Assembly (NCBI RefSeq): GCF_031453675.1
Contig: NZ_JAVIZX010000001.1
Span: 2,440,001-2,504,000, forward strand
Direction of reading: 5' to 3'
From: Paracidovorax wautersii
Lineage (GTDB): Bacteria; Pseudomonadota; Gammaproteobacteria; Burkholderiales; Burkholderiaceae_C
DNA length: 64,000 nt
Shown here: positions 1 through 9,502 of the stretch, one piece after another
How the letters are laid out: each line of letters starts with the position of its first letter
Position numbering within the stretch: the first letter of the stretch is position 1
Translations under genes and position numbers: made by a program
Notes under the pieces: model-generated
Told to the model about the DNA's origin: nothing
What the model saw: the letters and a program-made list of their open reading frames with translations, nothing else
Databases searched by the model: none

Positions 1-514
1 CGATGTCGCTGTTGAGCGAGCCCAGCATGGCCTTGATGATGGGCGAGGCCAGCATGGGACCGCTGGCCTGCACCACCATTTCCAGCGCCAGCAGCATCAG
101 CCCCAGGCCGATCAGCACCTTGCCGACCCGGCCGGGCGTGCTGGCCTGGCGGCTGACGAACAGCACCACGCCCACGAAGATGAACAGCGGCGACAGCCAC
201 GAAAGGTCGAACGAGAACAGCACCGACATCAGCGCCGTGCCCACGTCGGCGCCGCGCATCACCGCCAGCGCGGCCGGCAGCGTGATGAGGCCCTGGCCCA
301 CGAAGGACGATGTCATCAGCGAGGTGGCCGTGCTCGACTGCACCAGCGCCGTCACGCCCATGCCCGACAGCGCGGCGGTGAAGCGGTTGCCCATGCTGCG
401 CGCCAGCATCGTGCGCAGGTTCGCGCCGAACACGCGCAGGACGCCCGTGCGCACGAGGTGGGTGCCCCAGACCAGCAGGGCCACGGCGGACAACAGATTC
501 AACAGGTGCTTCAT
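1..514 (-). CDS. Na/phosphate cotransporter family protein (3' part outside window)
   Basis: The first 171 codons are visible; the gene runs off the left edge. The protein begins MKHLLNLLSAVALLVWGTHL and consists of hydrophobic segments. A QSSTATSLMTSSFVGQG stretch at about residues 65-81 is the glutamine/double-serine motif of the Na/Pi cotransporter family (NptA/PNaS). Members import phosphate with sodium across the inner membrane and often carry a C-terminal PhoU-like domain, which cannot be checked here. It lies downstream of lspA on the same strand but about 350 bases away, so it probably has its own promoter. The family call is firm; the substrate is inferred. Confidence 0.8.
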   Translation of the reverse strand, partial: MKHLLNLLSAVALLVWGTHLVRTGVLRVFGANLRTMLARSMGNRFTAALSGMGVTALVQSSTATSLMTSSFVGQGLITLPAALAVMRGADVGTALMSVLFSFDLSWLSPLFIFVGVVLFVSRQASTPGRVGKVLIGLGLMLLALEMVVQASGPMLASPIIKAMLGSLNSDI

Positions 515-868
515 GGGCGGAAATCAAACTCCTTCGAACGGCGGGCAGACAGCCACGTCCGCAGGGCGCACACGCTGCGCGCGCCGAACAGCACAGCATA
601 CTCCTGATTCCATAGCGAATCGGGTGGCAACCACTGGTGCGGCCCTGTGAATACGCGCGGGCGCGGCAGGGATGCCGGGCCGCGGAACGGGCGGGGCCTG
701 CGCGCCGGGCGGTGCACCGCCGCCAAGGAGCGGGGAGGGGCATCCATCGTAGCGCCCGGCGGGCGGGCCGGTGTCAGCCAAAGCCCTGACTGTGACGCGC
801 CTGCGCCTGGGCGGTGAACGCACAAGGCCCGCACGTGGCGGGCCCTGCAGCGGCCGAGGGCGGCCGTC
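515..868. other. Intergenic stretch, no gene recognised
   Basis: About 350 GC-rich bases lie between the end of lspA and the start of the Na/phosphate cotransporter gene, both on the minus strand. The open frames in it on both strands are arginine/proline-rich, match nothing I know and look like products of high GC. It presumably holds the promoter of the cotransporter gene, but I cannot place -35 and -10 boxes with confidence. Confidence 0.5.
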
Positions 869-1369
869 TCAGCGCGAACGCTTGACCCGCAGCAGTTCGT
901 CCAGGATCAGGCAGGCCGCGCCGACGGTGATCGCAGAGTCCGCGATGTTGAAGGCCGGAAAGTGCCAGCTGCCGATGTGGAAGTCCAGGAAGTCGACCAC
1001 GTAGCCGTGCATCATGCGGTCCACCACGTTGCCCACGGCGCCGCCCAGGATGCTGGACAGCGAGAAGCAGAACAGTTTCTGCTCCGGGTGGGCGCGCAGC
1101 TGCCACAGGATGAACAGCGTGGCGACCACGCCGATGCCGGTGAACAGCCAGCGCTGCCAGCCGCCCGCGTCTGCCAGGAAGGAGAACGCCGCACCGGTGT
1201 TGTGCGCCCGCACGATGTTGAAGAAGCTGGTGATGTAGGTGGCATCGCCCAGCCGGTAGTAGCCCAGGATCAGCGTCTTGGTGAGCTGGTCGAGGATCAG
1301 CAGCACCAGGGCCCAGGCCAGCCAGGGCCACAGCTTGCCGCCCAGGGCGGAAGAGGAAGCGCGCGCCAT
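869..1369 (-). CDS. lspA: Lipoprotein signal peptidase (signal peptidase II)
   Basis: An inner-membrane aspartyl protease that cleaves the signal peptide of lipid-modified prolipoproteins. The 166-residue protein has four predicted membrane segments. The two catalytic aspartates lie in [10 protein letters not shown] (about residue 120) and FNIADSAI (about 144); the NTGAAFS stretch is also family-typical. Its ATG overlaps the ileS stop codon (TGATG), so translation is coupled to ileS; a GTG one codon upstream is a possible alternative start. The order ribF-ileS-lspA is common in proteobacteria. Confidence 0.96.
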   Translation of the reverse strand: MARASSSALGGKLWPWLAWALVLLILDQLTKTLILGYYRLGDATYITSFFNIVRAHNTGAAFSFLADAGGWQRWLFTGIGVVATLFILWQLRAHPEQKLFCFSLSSILGGAVGNVVDRMMHGYVVDFLDFHIGSWHFPAFNIADSAITVGAACLILDELLRVKRSR

Positions 1370-4254
1370 CACGCGTACACCCGGTTTTCACCGGCGCCGA
1401 ACAGGTTGCTGGTGCAGCGGCCGCAGATCGTCGGATGCGCCGCATCCTGGCCCACGTCGCTGCGGTAGTGCCAGCAGCGCTCGCATTTGGCATTGGAACT
1501 GGCTGTAACGCTGATCTGCAAAGCGCTTCCAGCTATCAAAGTGATAGCTGATGTGATGAACACGAATTTCAAGTCGTCTCCCAGGCTGGCCAGCAGCGCA
1601 TGGTCTTCCGGCGCGGCCGTGAGCGTGACCGTGGCCTGCAGCGACGAGCCGACCTGGCCGGCGGCGCGCAGGGCCTCGATCTCCTTGTTCACGGCATCGC
1701 GCAGTTCGCGCAGGCGCGCCCACTTGGCGGACAGGCCGTCGTTGGCGCTGGCTTCTGCGCCGCCGACGTTGCCGTAGGTCTCCATGAAGATGGAGTCGGA
1801 GCGGCCGAAGGTCTTCCACGCCTCTTCGGCCGTGAACGACAGGAACGGCGCCATCCAGCGTAGCATGGCGTGCGTGATCTGGTACAGCGCGGTCTGTGCG
1901 CTGCGGCGCGCCACGCTCTTGGGCGCCGTGGTGTACAGGCGATCCTTGAGCACGTCGAGGTAGAAGCCGCCCAGGTCTTCCGAGCAGTACAGCTGCAGCT
2001 TGGCGACCACGGGGTGGAACTCGTACACCTTGTAGTGCGCCAGCATGGTGGCCTGGAACTCGGCCGCGCGCGTGAGCGCGTAGCGGTCGATCTCCAGCAT
2101 CTCGTCGAACGGCACGGCATCGGTGGCCGGGTCGAAGTCGCTCACGTTGGCCAGCAGGAAGCGCAGCGTGTTGCGGATGCGGCGGTAGGCGTCCACCACG
2201 CGCGCCAGGATCTTGTCGTCGATGCCCAGGTCGCCCGAGTAGTCGGTCGAGGCCACCCACAGGCGGATGATCTCGGCGCCGAGCTTGCCGCTCACCTGCT
2301 GCGGCGAGACGGTGTTGCCCAGCGACTTGCTCATCTTCTTGCCCTGGCCGTCCACCGTAAAGCCGTGCGTCAGCAGGCCGCGGTAGGGCGCGCGGCCGAA
2401 GATGGCAGCGGCCAGCAGCAGCGACGAATGGAACCAGCCGCGGTGCTGGTCGTGGCCTTCCAGGTACAGGTCGGCTTCGGGGCCTTCGTCGTGGTGCATG
2501 CCGGCGTGCGTGCCGCGCAGCACGTGCCAGAACGTGGAGCCGGAGTCGAACCACACCTCCAGGATGTCGGTGCTCTTGGTGTAGCAGGCAGCGTCTTCGG
2601 CGCCCAGGATCTCCTCGGGCGTCACGCGGCTCCAGGCCTCGATGCCGCCGGCCTCGACGATGGCGGCGGCCTGGTCGAGGATCTCCATGGTGCGCGGGTG
2701 CAGCTCGCCCGAATCCTTGTGCAGGAAGAACGGGATGGGCACGCCCCAGCTGCGCTGGCGCGAGATGCACCAGTCGGGCCGGCCGGCGATCATGTCGCGC
2801 AGGCGGGTCTTGCCGTTCTCGGGGTAGAACTGGGTCTGCTCGATGGCGGCCAGTGCGATCTGGCGCAGGGTCTGCGCCGGCTTCTGGGCCGGGTCGGTGA
2901 ACACGCCTTCGCCTTCGTCCATGCGGATGAACCACTGCGCCGCGGCACGGTAGATCACGGGCGTCTTGTGGCGCCAGCAGTGCGGGTAGCTGTGCGTGAT
3001 GTCCTTGGTGGCCATCAGGCGGCCGGCTTGGCGCAGCGCCTCGATGACGACGGGCACCGCCTTCCAGATGTGCTGGCCGCCGAACAGCGGGAAGTCCGGC
3101 GCATAGGTGCCGTTGCCCTGCACCGGGTTCAGGATGGCGTCGAGCGCCAGGCCGTGGGCCACGCAGGAGTTGAAATCCTCCAGGCCGTAGGCGGGCGAGG
3201 AATGCACGATACCCGTACCGTCGTCGGCCGTGGCGTAGTCGGCCAAGTACACCGGCGACAGGCGGCGATAGCCGAACGAACCGTCTTCGCTGGGCACGTC
3301 GTACAGCGGGTGCTCGAATTCGAGGCCGCCCAGCTTCTCGCCGACGGTCGTGGCCACCACCGTGCCGGTGAGGCCGAAGCGCTCCAGGCACTGCGCGACC
3401 AGCGACTCGGCCAGCACCAGGTAGCCCTGGGGCGTGTCCACCAGCGCGTACATCAGCGCGGGGTTCAGGTTCAGCGCCTGGTTGGCGGGGATGGTCCAGG
3501 CCGTGGTGGTCCAGATGACGACGAAAGCGTCCTTGTTCAGCGCAGGCGCGCCGAAGGCGGCGGCCAGCCTGGCAGGATCGTGCGCCTTGAAGGCCACGTC
3601 CAGCGTGGTGCTCTTCTTGTCCTGGTATTCGATCTCGAACTCGGCCAGCGATGAGCCGCAGTCGAAGCACCAGTACACGGGCTTGAGGCCGCGGTAGACG
3701 AAGCCGCGCTCCATGACCTTCTTGAGCGCGCGAAGCTCGCCGGCCTCGCTCGCGAAGTTCATGGTCTTGTAGGGGTGGTCCCACTCACCCAGCACGCCCA
3801 GGCGCTGGAAGTCCGCCAGCTGCTGCGCGATCTGCTCGGTGGCGAAGGCACGGCCCTTGGCCTGCATCTCGTCGCGCGGCAGGTTGCGGCCGTGCGTCTT
3901 CTCGATGGCGTTCTCGATGGGCAGGCCGTGGCAGTCCCAGCCGGGGGTGTAGAGCGCGTCGAAGCCTTCCAGCTGGCGCGCCTTGGTGATCATGTCCTTG
4001 AGGATCTTGTTCACCGCGTGGCCGATGTGGATCTGGCCGTTGGCGTAGGGCGGGCCGTCGTGCAGGATGAACTTGGGCGCGCCGCAGCGCGCGTCGCGCA
4101 GCTTCTTGTACACGCCCTTGTCCTCCCACTCCTGCACCCAGCCGGGCTCGCGCTTGGGCAGATCGCCGCGCATCGGGAAGGGCGTGTCGGGCAGGTTCAG
4201 TGTGGCACGGTAATCCGTGCCGGCGGCGGTGGGGGAGGGTTGGTTGTCGGACAT
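1369..4254 (-). CDS. ileS: Isoleucyl-tRNA synthetase
   Basis: Charges tRNA-Ile with isoleucine in the cytoplasm. The 961-residue product is of normal length for bacterial class Ia IleRS. The class I signature HVGH-type motif appears as [16 protein letters not shown] near residue 70 and the KMSKS loop as [10 protein letters not shown] near residue 635. A C-terminal zinc finger of the CERCWHYR...CGRC type is present. I chose the ATG at 4254 (MSDNQPSP); the upstream in-frame extension is proline/arginine-rich and unlike the family. Oddity: the linker just before the zinc finger contains LIAGSALQI, encoded by a copy of the dispersed palindromic repeat at 1505-1560. The gene is translationally coupled to lspA downstream and lies about 127 bases after ribF. 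Confidence 0.97.
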   Translation of the reverse strand: MSDNQPSPTAAGTDYRATLNLPDTPFPMRGDLPKREPGWVQEWEDKGVYKKLRDARCGAPKFILHDGPPYANGQIHIGHAVNKILKDMITKARQLEGFDALYTPGWDCHGLPIENAIEKTHGRNLPRDEMQAKGRAFATEQIAQQLADFQRLGVLGEWDHPYKTMNFASEAGELRALKKVMERGFVYRGLKPVYWCFDCGSSLAEFEIEYQDKKSTTLDVAFKAHDPARLAAAFGAPALNKDAFVVIWTTTAWTIPANQALNLNPALMYALVDTPQGYLVLAESLVAQCLERFGLTGTVVATTVGEKLGGLEFEHPLYDVPSEDGSFGYRRLSPVYLADYATADDGTGIVHSSPAYGLEDFNSCVAHGLALDAILNPVQGNGTYAPDFPLFGGQHIWKAVPVVIEALRQAGRLMATKDITHSYPHCWRHKTPVIYRAAAQWFIRMDEGEGVFTDPAQKPAQTLRQIALAAIEQTQFYPENGKTRLRDMIAGRPDWCISRQRSWGVPIPFFLHKDSGELHPRTMEILDQAAAIVEAGGIEAWSRVTPEEILGAEDAACYTKSTDILEVWFDSGSTFWHVLRGTHAGMHHDEGPEADLYLEGHDQHRGWFHSSLLLAAAIFGRAPYRGLLTHGFTVDGQGKKMSKSLGNTVSPQQVSGKLGAEIIRLWVASTDYSGDLGIDDKILARVVDAYRRIRNTLRFLLANVSDFDPATDAVPFDEMLEIDRYALTRAAEFQATMLAHYKVYEFHPVVAKLQLYCSEDLGGFYLDVLKDRLYTTAPKSVARRSAQTALYQITHAMLRWMAPFLSFTAEEAWKTFGRSDSIFMETYGNVGGAEASANDGLSAKWARLRELRDAVNKEIEALRAAGQVGSSLQATVTLTAAPEDHALLASLGDDLKFVFITSAITLIAGSALQISVTASSNAKCERCWHYRSDVGQDAAHPTICGRCTSNLFGAGENRVYA
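1505..1560 (-). repeat. Dispersed palindromic repeat, copy inside ileS
   Basis: Read on the minus strand it contains TTTGATAGCTGG followed by AAGCGCTTT, the two halves shared by the other copies in this window. It is in frame within ileS and supplies about ten codons of the linker before the zinc-binding domain. Confidence 0.7.
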
Positions 4255-4381
4255 GGGGGCAGGGACCTTGGAAGCGGGCCGCTCCAGAGCGCGTCTGGAG
4301 CGTGGAACAGGGGGCGGGGTGGGGCGGACGGGCGGGCTGGCAGGCGGACGGCGCCCCGGCGCCGGCAGCGGGCCGGGCCCG

Positions 4382-5428
4382 TCAAATTCGGTCGCGCGTG
4401 GTCTGGCGACGGGTTTCGGTGTGCGTGGCGGCGTGGGCCGCAAAGTAGGCGCGTGCGTCGCTGCAGTCCTTGGCGATGCCTTCCGTCAGGGCATCGAGAC
4501 CGTCGTATTTCAGCTCGTCATGCAGTTTGTGCAGCAGTTCCACGCGGATGATTTTACCGTACGCCCCCTCCGGGCCCAGATGGGCGGGCCATTGCAGGCA
4601 GTGCGTCTCGAGCAGCACGCGCCCGCCATTGATGTCGTCCGGGTCCAGCGACGGGCGTACGCCCAGGTTGGCCACGCCGGGCAGGGGCGCGTCGGACAGG
4701 CCGTGCACCAGCACGGCGAAGATGCCGCTGGCGGCCGGCTTCCAGTGGGCAAAGCGCAGGTTGAGCGTGCGGAAGCCGTCGGTGGCACCCTCACGGCTGG
4801 CGCCCAGGGCCCGGCCCAGCTTGCGGCCGTGCACCACGTGGCCCGAGATGGCGTAGGGGCGGCCCAGCAGGCGGGCGGCATCTTCCATGCGGCCGGCGCC
4901 CAGCGCCTCGCGCACGGCGGAGCTGGACACGCGCAGGCCGTGCACCTCGTAGCTGTTCATCCGGGCGACGTCGAAGCCCCGGGCGCGGCCGGCTGCGTCC
5001 AGCAGCGCGTAGTCGCCGGCGCGTTGTGCGCCGAAGCGGAAGTCGTCCCCCACCAGCACGTAGCGCGCCCCCAGGCCGGCCACCAGCACCTCGTCGATGA
5101 AGGCCTGCGGCGACAGGCGCGCCAGCGCCTCGTTGAAGGGCAGCACCACGGCCTGGGCCACGCCGCACTGGCGCAGCTCGGCCAGCTTGTCACGCAGGGT
5201 GCCGATGCGGGCGGGCGCCAACTCGGGCCGCTTGAGCAGGCCGGCGAAGTAATCGCGCGGATGGGGCTCGAAGGTGAGCACGCAGCTGGGCACGCCGCGG
5301 TGCGCCGCCTCGCTGTTGAGCAGCGCCAGCATGGCCTGGTGGCCGCGGTGCACGCCATCGAAGTTGCCGATGGTGAGCGCGCAGCCCTCTGCGATGCCAG
5401 GGTGGTGGAAGCCACGGAAGATCTTCAT
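4382..5428 (-). CDS. ribF: Bifunctional riboflavin kinase / FAD synthetase
   Basis: Converts riboflavin to FMN and then FAD in the cytoplasm. The 348-residue protein has the usual two-domain layout. The N-terminal nucleotidyltransferase domain shows [10 protein letters not shown] (about residues 22-31) and [15 protein letters not shown] (about 127-141), with the SSSAVREAL motif near 170. The C-terminal flavokinase domain starts near 185 with [15 protein letters not shown], and includes [10 protein letters not shown]. First gene of ribF-ileS-lspA on the minus strand. A dispersed palindromic repeat lies directly upstream of the start, in the space shared with the divergent HNH gene. Confidence 0.97.
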   Translation of the reverse strand: MKIFRGFHHPGIAEGCALTIGNFDGVHRGHQAMLALLNSEAAHRGVPSCVLTFEPHPRDYFAGLLKRPELAPARIGTLRDKLAELRQCGVAQAVVLPFNEALARLSPQAFIDEVLVAGLGARYVLVGDDFRFGAQRAGDYALLDAAGRARGFDVARMNSYEVHGLRVSSSAVREALGAGRMEDAARLLGRPYAISGHVVHGRKLGRALGASREGATDGFRTLNLRFAHWKPAASGIFAVLVHGLSDAPLPGVANLGVRPSLDPDDINGGRVLLETHCLQWPAHLGPEGAYGKIIRVELLHKLHDELKYDGLDALTEGIAKDCSDARAYFAAHAATHTETRRQTTRDRI

Positions 5429-5433
5429 CCGAA

Positions 5434-5490
5434 TGCTTTTCTTTTGATAGCGCCCCGCGCAGGTGTATCAAGCGCTGGACGCCAATTTGT
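5434..5490 (+). repeat. Dispersed palindromic repeat, ribF/HNH intergenic copy
   Basis: Contains CTTTTGATAGCGCC and ATCAAGCGCTGGACGCC, matching the repeat halves seen elsewhere (TTTGATAGCT... and ...AGCGCT..GGCC). It lies 6 bases upstream of the ribF start and so occupies the divergent promoter region. Confidence 0.7.
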
Positions 5491-5706
5491 CATGAATTGG
5501 GAGTATATTGTGCGGGAGAGACTGTGACGATTCCCCGGGTATGCGCAGCAGCCCGGCCCTTCGCCCCTTGCAGGTCGGCCGCCCTGGCCGCATCTTCTGC
5601 GACGGGTACGGGCAGTGCGATCGTCACCCCTTTCAGGGCGTGCCTGGCACGGCGCCCGCGAGACACCAGCGTTCCGATCTTGTCGTTTGACTGCAGGAGG
5701 CGAGTT

Positions 5707-6264
5707 GTGAAAGTCTTGAAGCTGTCGGCCCAGGGGCTGCCGCAATCGTGGATTTCGCTCGAACAGGCGGTGATCCACTACGCCGCGGGCGAGGTGCGCT
5801 GGGAGTCGGGTGCGCAGGTGGCGCTGTTCCGCGGCGGGCACAACGCGGTGACGGGCGAGCAGTCGGTCATCGCCGTCAACAGCATCATCGGCACCAAGGG
5901 CGTGCCGGCCATCAACCCCTTCGAGCTCAAGCCCAGCCTGACCAACAGCAAGCTGTTCGCCCGCGACCGCAACGTGTGCGCCTACTGCGGCGGGCACTTC
6001 CAGGAGCACGAGCTCACGCGCGAGCACATCGTGCCCTTCGCGCGCAACGGCGTGGACCACTGGATGAACGTGGTCACCGCCTGCCGCCCGTGCAACCACC
6101 GCAAGGGCCCGCGCACGCCCGAGCAGGCCCACATGCCGCTGCTGTACACGCCCTACGTGCCCAGCCTGTGGGAGGACTTCATCCTGCGCAACCGCCGCAT
6201 CCTGGCGGACCAGATGGAGTTCCTGATGGCGCACGTGCCCAAGTCATCGCGTCTGCTGAGCTGA
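5707..6264 (+). CDS. HNH endonuclease family protein
   Basis: A 185-residue protein with an HNH nuclease core: the zinc pair CAYC at about residue 89, LTREHIVP holding the first catalytic histidine, DHWMNVV with the conserved asparagine, then CRPCNHRKG with the second cysteine pair and last histidine. I chose the GTG start at 5707 because AGGAGG lies 6 bases upstream (5695-5700) and the product then begins MKVLKLSAQG. The biological role of these chromosomal stand-alone HNH proteins is not established; nothing here suggests a restriction or phage context. Not in an obvious operon. Confidence 0.85.
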   Translation: MKVLKLSAQGLPQSWISLEQAVIHYAAGEVRWESGAQVALFRGGHNAVTGEQSVIAVNSIIGTKGVPAINPFELKPSLTNSKLFARDRNVCAYCGGHFQEHELTREHIVPFARNGVDHWMNVVTACRPCNHRKGPRTPEQAHMPLLYTPYVPSLWEDFILRNRRILADQMEFLMAHVPKSSRLLS

Positions 6265-6500
6265 AGGGCCGCGTGGGCGGGGTAGTAGCAGCAGCGCCCG
6301 CGGACGAGAAGGCACAGCCGAGGCAGAACGGGGCTCCCGCGGTCGGGCCTGTGCAGGGAGTGGCGCCGGGCGGGCGCCGGTTTCCTGCGGCGTCATCCGT
6401 GGTTCCACGACCCTGAACTCGCGTGAACAGGGCCTAGAATCGCCTGCGCTTTCGCACGCCCCGCCGGTCTGGCGGCGGCTTCCTTCAGGAGACAAGACCC

Positions 6501-7484
6501 ATGCACGCTTTTTCCCGCCGTCTGGCGCTGGCCGCGGCCATCGCCAGCCTGTCTGCCCCCGCCGCCTTCGCCCAGCAGGCCAAGGAAGTGAAGCTGGGCT
6601 ACGCCCTGGCCGTCAACTCGCATTACGGCGCGGCCGCCCAGGCATGGTCCGGAACGGTGGAGAAGGCCACGAACGGCGCCTTCAAGTTCAAGCAGTTCCC
6701 GTCCAGCGCCCTGGGCGGCGAACGAGAACTGATCGAAGGCCTGCAGCTGGGCACGGTCGAGGCGGTGATCGTCTCCACGGGCGCCCTGAGCAACTTCGTG
6801 CCCGACGTGGGCGTGGTGGACATCCCCTTCCTGTTCCGCGACACGGCCCACGCCCGTGCGGTGCTGGATGGCGCTTTCGGCCAGGAGCTGCTGGGCAAAT
6901 TCCAGAAGCGCGGCCTGATTGCGCTGGCCTGGGGCGAGCAGGGCTTTCGCCACCTGACGAACAACAAGCACCCCGTCAAGGCGCCGGCCGACCTGAAAGG
7001 CCTGAAGATCCGCGTGACGGAGAACCCGGTGCACATCACCGCCTTCCGCACGCTGGGCGCATCGCCCACGCCCATGTCCTGGCCCGAGGTGATCGGCGCG
7101 CTGCAGCAGGGGACGATCGATGGGCAGGAGAACCCCATGTCGGTCATCGTGTCGGCCAAGCTGCCGCAGGTGCAGAAGTACCTGTCGCTGACCGGCCACG
7201 TGTACGCGCCCATGGCCCTGATCGTGTCGCCCAATTTCTGGGGCGGCCTGAACGATGCGCAGAAGGCCGCCTTCACGCAGGGCGCCAAGGCCGGCGCGCT
7301 GGCGTCGCGCAAGTTCGTGGACGACGTGGAGCAAAAGGGGCTGGCCGACGTCAAGGCCGCCGGCATGCAAGTCGTGGAGACGGTTGACAAGGCCGCCTTC
7401 CAGAAGGCGCTGGAACCTGCCTACAAGCAGTACGCGTCCAAGTTCGGCCAGAAGACGCTGGACCAAATCACCAGCGTGAAGTGA
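6501..7484 (+). CDS. dctP: TRAP transporter substrate-binding protein
   Basis: Periplasmic solute-receptor subunit (DctP family, 327 residues) of a TRAP transporter. A signal peptide is clear: MHAFSRRLALAAAIASL... with cleavage after AAFA, mature end QQAKEVKLGY. The family arginine region appears as GLKIRVTENPVH. AGGAGA lies 8 bases upstream of the ATG. The ligand is probably an organic acid, but the sequence alone does not show which. It heads a dctP-dctQ-dctM set; a terminator-like hairpin right after it may make this subunit more abundant than the membrane parts. Confidence 0.93.
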   Translation: MHAFSRRLALAAAIASLSAPAAFAQQAKEVKLGYALAVNSHYGAAAQAWSGTVEKATNGAFKFKQFPSSALGGERELIEGLQLGTVEAVIVSTGALSNFVPDVGVVDIPFLFRDTAHARAVLDGAFGQELLGKFQKRGLIALAWGEQGFRHLTNNKHPVKAPADLKGLKIRVTENPVHITAFRTLGASPTPMSWPEVIGALQQGTIDGQENPMSVIVSAKLPQVQKYLSLTGHVYAPMALIVSPNFWGGLNDAQKAAFTQGAKAGALASRKFVDDVEQKGLADVKAAGMQVVETVDKAAFQKALEPAYKQYASKFGQKTLDQITSVK

Positions 7485-7513
7485 TCCCTTCCGGCCCTGC
7501 CGGAAGTCTCCCT

Positions 7514-7540
7514 GCCCGGCCTGGCCGGGCTTTGTTTTTT
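7514..7540 (+). terminator. Terminator-like hairpin between dctP and dctQ
   Basis: GCCCGGC and GCCGGGC form a 7-bp stem with a 3-base loop, followed by TTTGTTTTTT. Its place inside the TRAP operon suggests partial termination, letting the binding protein be made in excess over the permeases. Confidence 0.65.
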
Positions 7541-7581
7541 CCTGAATGAACGGGGCGCTGCACGGCGCCCCACCCACCACC

Positions 7582-8097
7582 ATGCTGAAACGCCTCGAGC
7601 GCGCCCTGGTCGCCGGCAACCGCTGGCTGCTCATCCTGCTGCTGCTGGCCATGGCCTGCATCGTGTTCGCCAACGTGGTGCTGCGCTACACCACGGGCGA
7701 CTCCATCATCTGGGCCGAGGAGGTGGCGCGCCACCTGATGATCTGGGGCACCTTCCTGGGCGCCGGGCTGGTGCTGCGCTTCGGTGGCCATGTGGCCATC
7801 GACAACCTGCACCACGTGCTGGGCGCGGGCGCCGCGCGGGCGCTGCGCGGTGTCATCGTGGTGGCGCTGGGCGGCTTCTTTCTGGTGATGGCCTGGTTCT
7901 CGGCGCAGTACGTCTGGGCCACGCGCTTCCAGACCACGCCGGCCACCGACATCCCGTTCGCCTGGATCTACGCGGCCATGCCGGTGGGCTTCGTGCTGCT
8001 GTTCGTGCACCTGCTGTTCATGGCACGCGGCTACGTGCGCGATGGCCGCTATGTCGAATCCGACGAGATGGACGCCGAATCGGCGGCCTCGCTGTAA
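7582..8097 (+). CDS. dctQ: TRAP transporter small permease
   Basis: Four-helix membrane subunit (DctQ family) that pairs with DctM. From the ATG at 7582 it is 171 residues and begins MLKRLERALVAGNRWLL. The conserved WAEEVARHLMIWGTFLGA region near residues 45-62 is typical of the family. An in-frame ATG at 7546 would add 12 residues encoded by a 7-bp hairpin (GGGGCGC/GCGCCCC, 7553-7572), so the later start is more likely. The C-terminus is short and acidic. It is followed after 27 bases by dctM. Confidence 0.9.
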   Translation: MLKRLERALVAGNRWLLILLLLAMACIVFANVVLRYTTGDSIIWAEEVARHLMIWGTFLGAGLVLRFGGHVAIDNLHHVLGAGAARALRGVIVVALGGFFLVMAWFSAQYVWATRFQTTPATDIPFAWIYAAMPVGFVLLFVHLLFMARGYVRDGRYVESDEMDAESAASL

Positions 8098-8124
8098 TGG
8101 CCCCGAGAACGCACTGACCCCGCC

Positions 8125-9408
8125 ATGGCCATCACCCTCTTCGTTTCCGCCATCCTGCTGATGGCGCTGGGCTTTCCCGTCGCGTTCGCCCTGGCCATGT
8201 CGGCCGCGATCGCGGTCTTCGTCGGCGGGCGCTATCCGCAGCTGATCGTGTTCAAGGAGATGTTCACGGGCATCGACAGCTTTCCGCTGATGGCCGTGCC
8301 CTTCTTCATCCTGGCGGCCGAGATCATGTCCGGCGGCGCGCTCACCGTGGTGCTGCTGCGCTTCGCCGCGCAGTTCGTGGGCCACCTGCGCGGCGGCTTG
8401 GGGCACGCCAACATCCTGTCGCTCACGCTGTTCTCGGGCATCTCCGGCTCGGCCCTGGCCGATGCGGCGGGCCCGGGCTCGATGATGGTGAAGATGATGA
8501 ACAAGGCGGGCTATTCGCGTGCCTACGCGGCGGCGCTCACCGCCAGCACCGCCATCGTGGGGCCCATCATTCCGCCCTCGATCATCATGATCATCTATGC
8601 GCTGCAGGACGAGCAGGTCTCGGTGGGCGCGCTCTTCATCGCAGGCTTCGCGCCCGGCATCCTGATCGCGCTGGCCATGGCCTTCGTGAACTGGCGCGTG
8701 TGCGTCAAGCGCGACTACCGCTCGCGCGAGCCGCGCCCCACGGGCCGCGAGATGGTGTCCAACAGCATCCGCGCCATCCCCGCGCTCATGCTGGTGGTGC
8801 TGATCCTGGTGGGCATCCGCTTCGGCATCTTCACGCCGACGGAAGCCTCGGTGGTGGCCGTGTTCTACGCCCTGGTGTGCGGCAAGTGGATCTACCGCAC
8901 GCTGGAGTGGAAGGCGCTGCCGCACATCGCCGCGCGGTCGGCCCTGCTCACCGCCTCGGTGCTGCTGGTGGTGGCGGCCTCCGCCGCGTTTGCCTGGGTG
9001 CTCACCATCGAAGGCATTCCGCAGCAGCTGGCCGAGACCATCGTGGGCTGGAACCTGTCGCCCGTCACCTTCCTCATCGCGGTCAACATCCTGCTGCTGC
9101 TGTTCGGCATCTTCATGGAGCCGTTGCCGGGCGTGATGATTCTGGTGCCCATCCTCGCGCCCATCTCGGCTGCGCTGGGCATCGACCCCATCCACTTCGC
9201 CATGGTGGTGATCGTCAACCTCACGCTGGGCATGATCACGCCGCCGGTGGGCGGGCTGCTGTTCGTCACCTCGGTCGCCACCAAGGTGCCGCTGGCGGCG
9301 CTCACGCGCGAGCTGCCGCCCTTCCTGCTGGCGCACCTGGTGGTGCTGATCCTGCTGACCTTCGTGCCGGCGATCTCGACCTGGCTGCCGCACGCGCTGG
9401 GCTTCTGA
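8125..9408 (+). CDS. dctM: TRAP transporter large permease
   Basis: The 427-residue channel subunit of the TRAP transporter with about 12 hydrophobic segments. Family-typical stretches are SGISGSALADAAGPGSMM (about residues 109-126), IVGPIIPPSIIM (about 149-160), FTPTEAS near 236 and LGMITPPVGG near 372. It drives uptake of the DctP-bound solute by a sodium gradient. Last gene of the operon; a strong bidirectional terminator follows within 30 bases. Confidence 0.94.
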   Translation: MAITLFVSAILLMALGFPVAFALAMSAAIAVFVGGRYPQLIVFKEMFTGIDSFPLMAVPFFILAAEIMSGGALTVVLLRFAAQFVGHLRGGLGHANILSLTLFSGISGSALADAAGPGSMMVKMMNKAGYSRAYAAALTASTAIVGPIIPPSIIMIIYALQDEQVSVGALFIAGFAPGILIALAMAFVNWRVCVKRDYRSREPRPTGREMVSNSIRAIPALMLVVLILVGIRFGIFTPTEASVVAVFYALVCGKWIYRTLEWKALPHIAARSALLTASVLLVVAASAAFAWVLTIEGIPQQLAETIVGWNLSPVTFLIAVNILLLLFGIFMEPLPGVMILVPILAPISAALGIDPIHFAMVVIVNLTLGMITPPVGGLLFVTSVATKVPLAALTRELPPFLLAHLVVLILLTFVPAISTWLPHALGF

Positions 9409-9433
9409 GACCGCGGCGAACCACAACAGGAAC

Positions 9434-9468
9434 AAAAAAGGGGGCTGTCCACGGCCCCCTTTTTTTTC
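9434..9468. terminator. Bidirectional intrinsic terminator after dctM
   Basis: A run of A, then GGGGGC, a short loop, GCCCCC and a run of eight T. It can end transcription of the TRAP operon from the left and of the convergent hydrolase gene from the right. Confidence 0.9.
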
Positions 9469-9502
9469 TTGGCATGCGCCCGTGGCGCAAGGATGAGACT
9501 GC

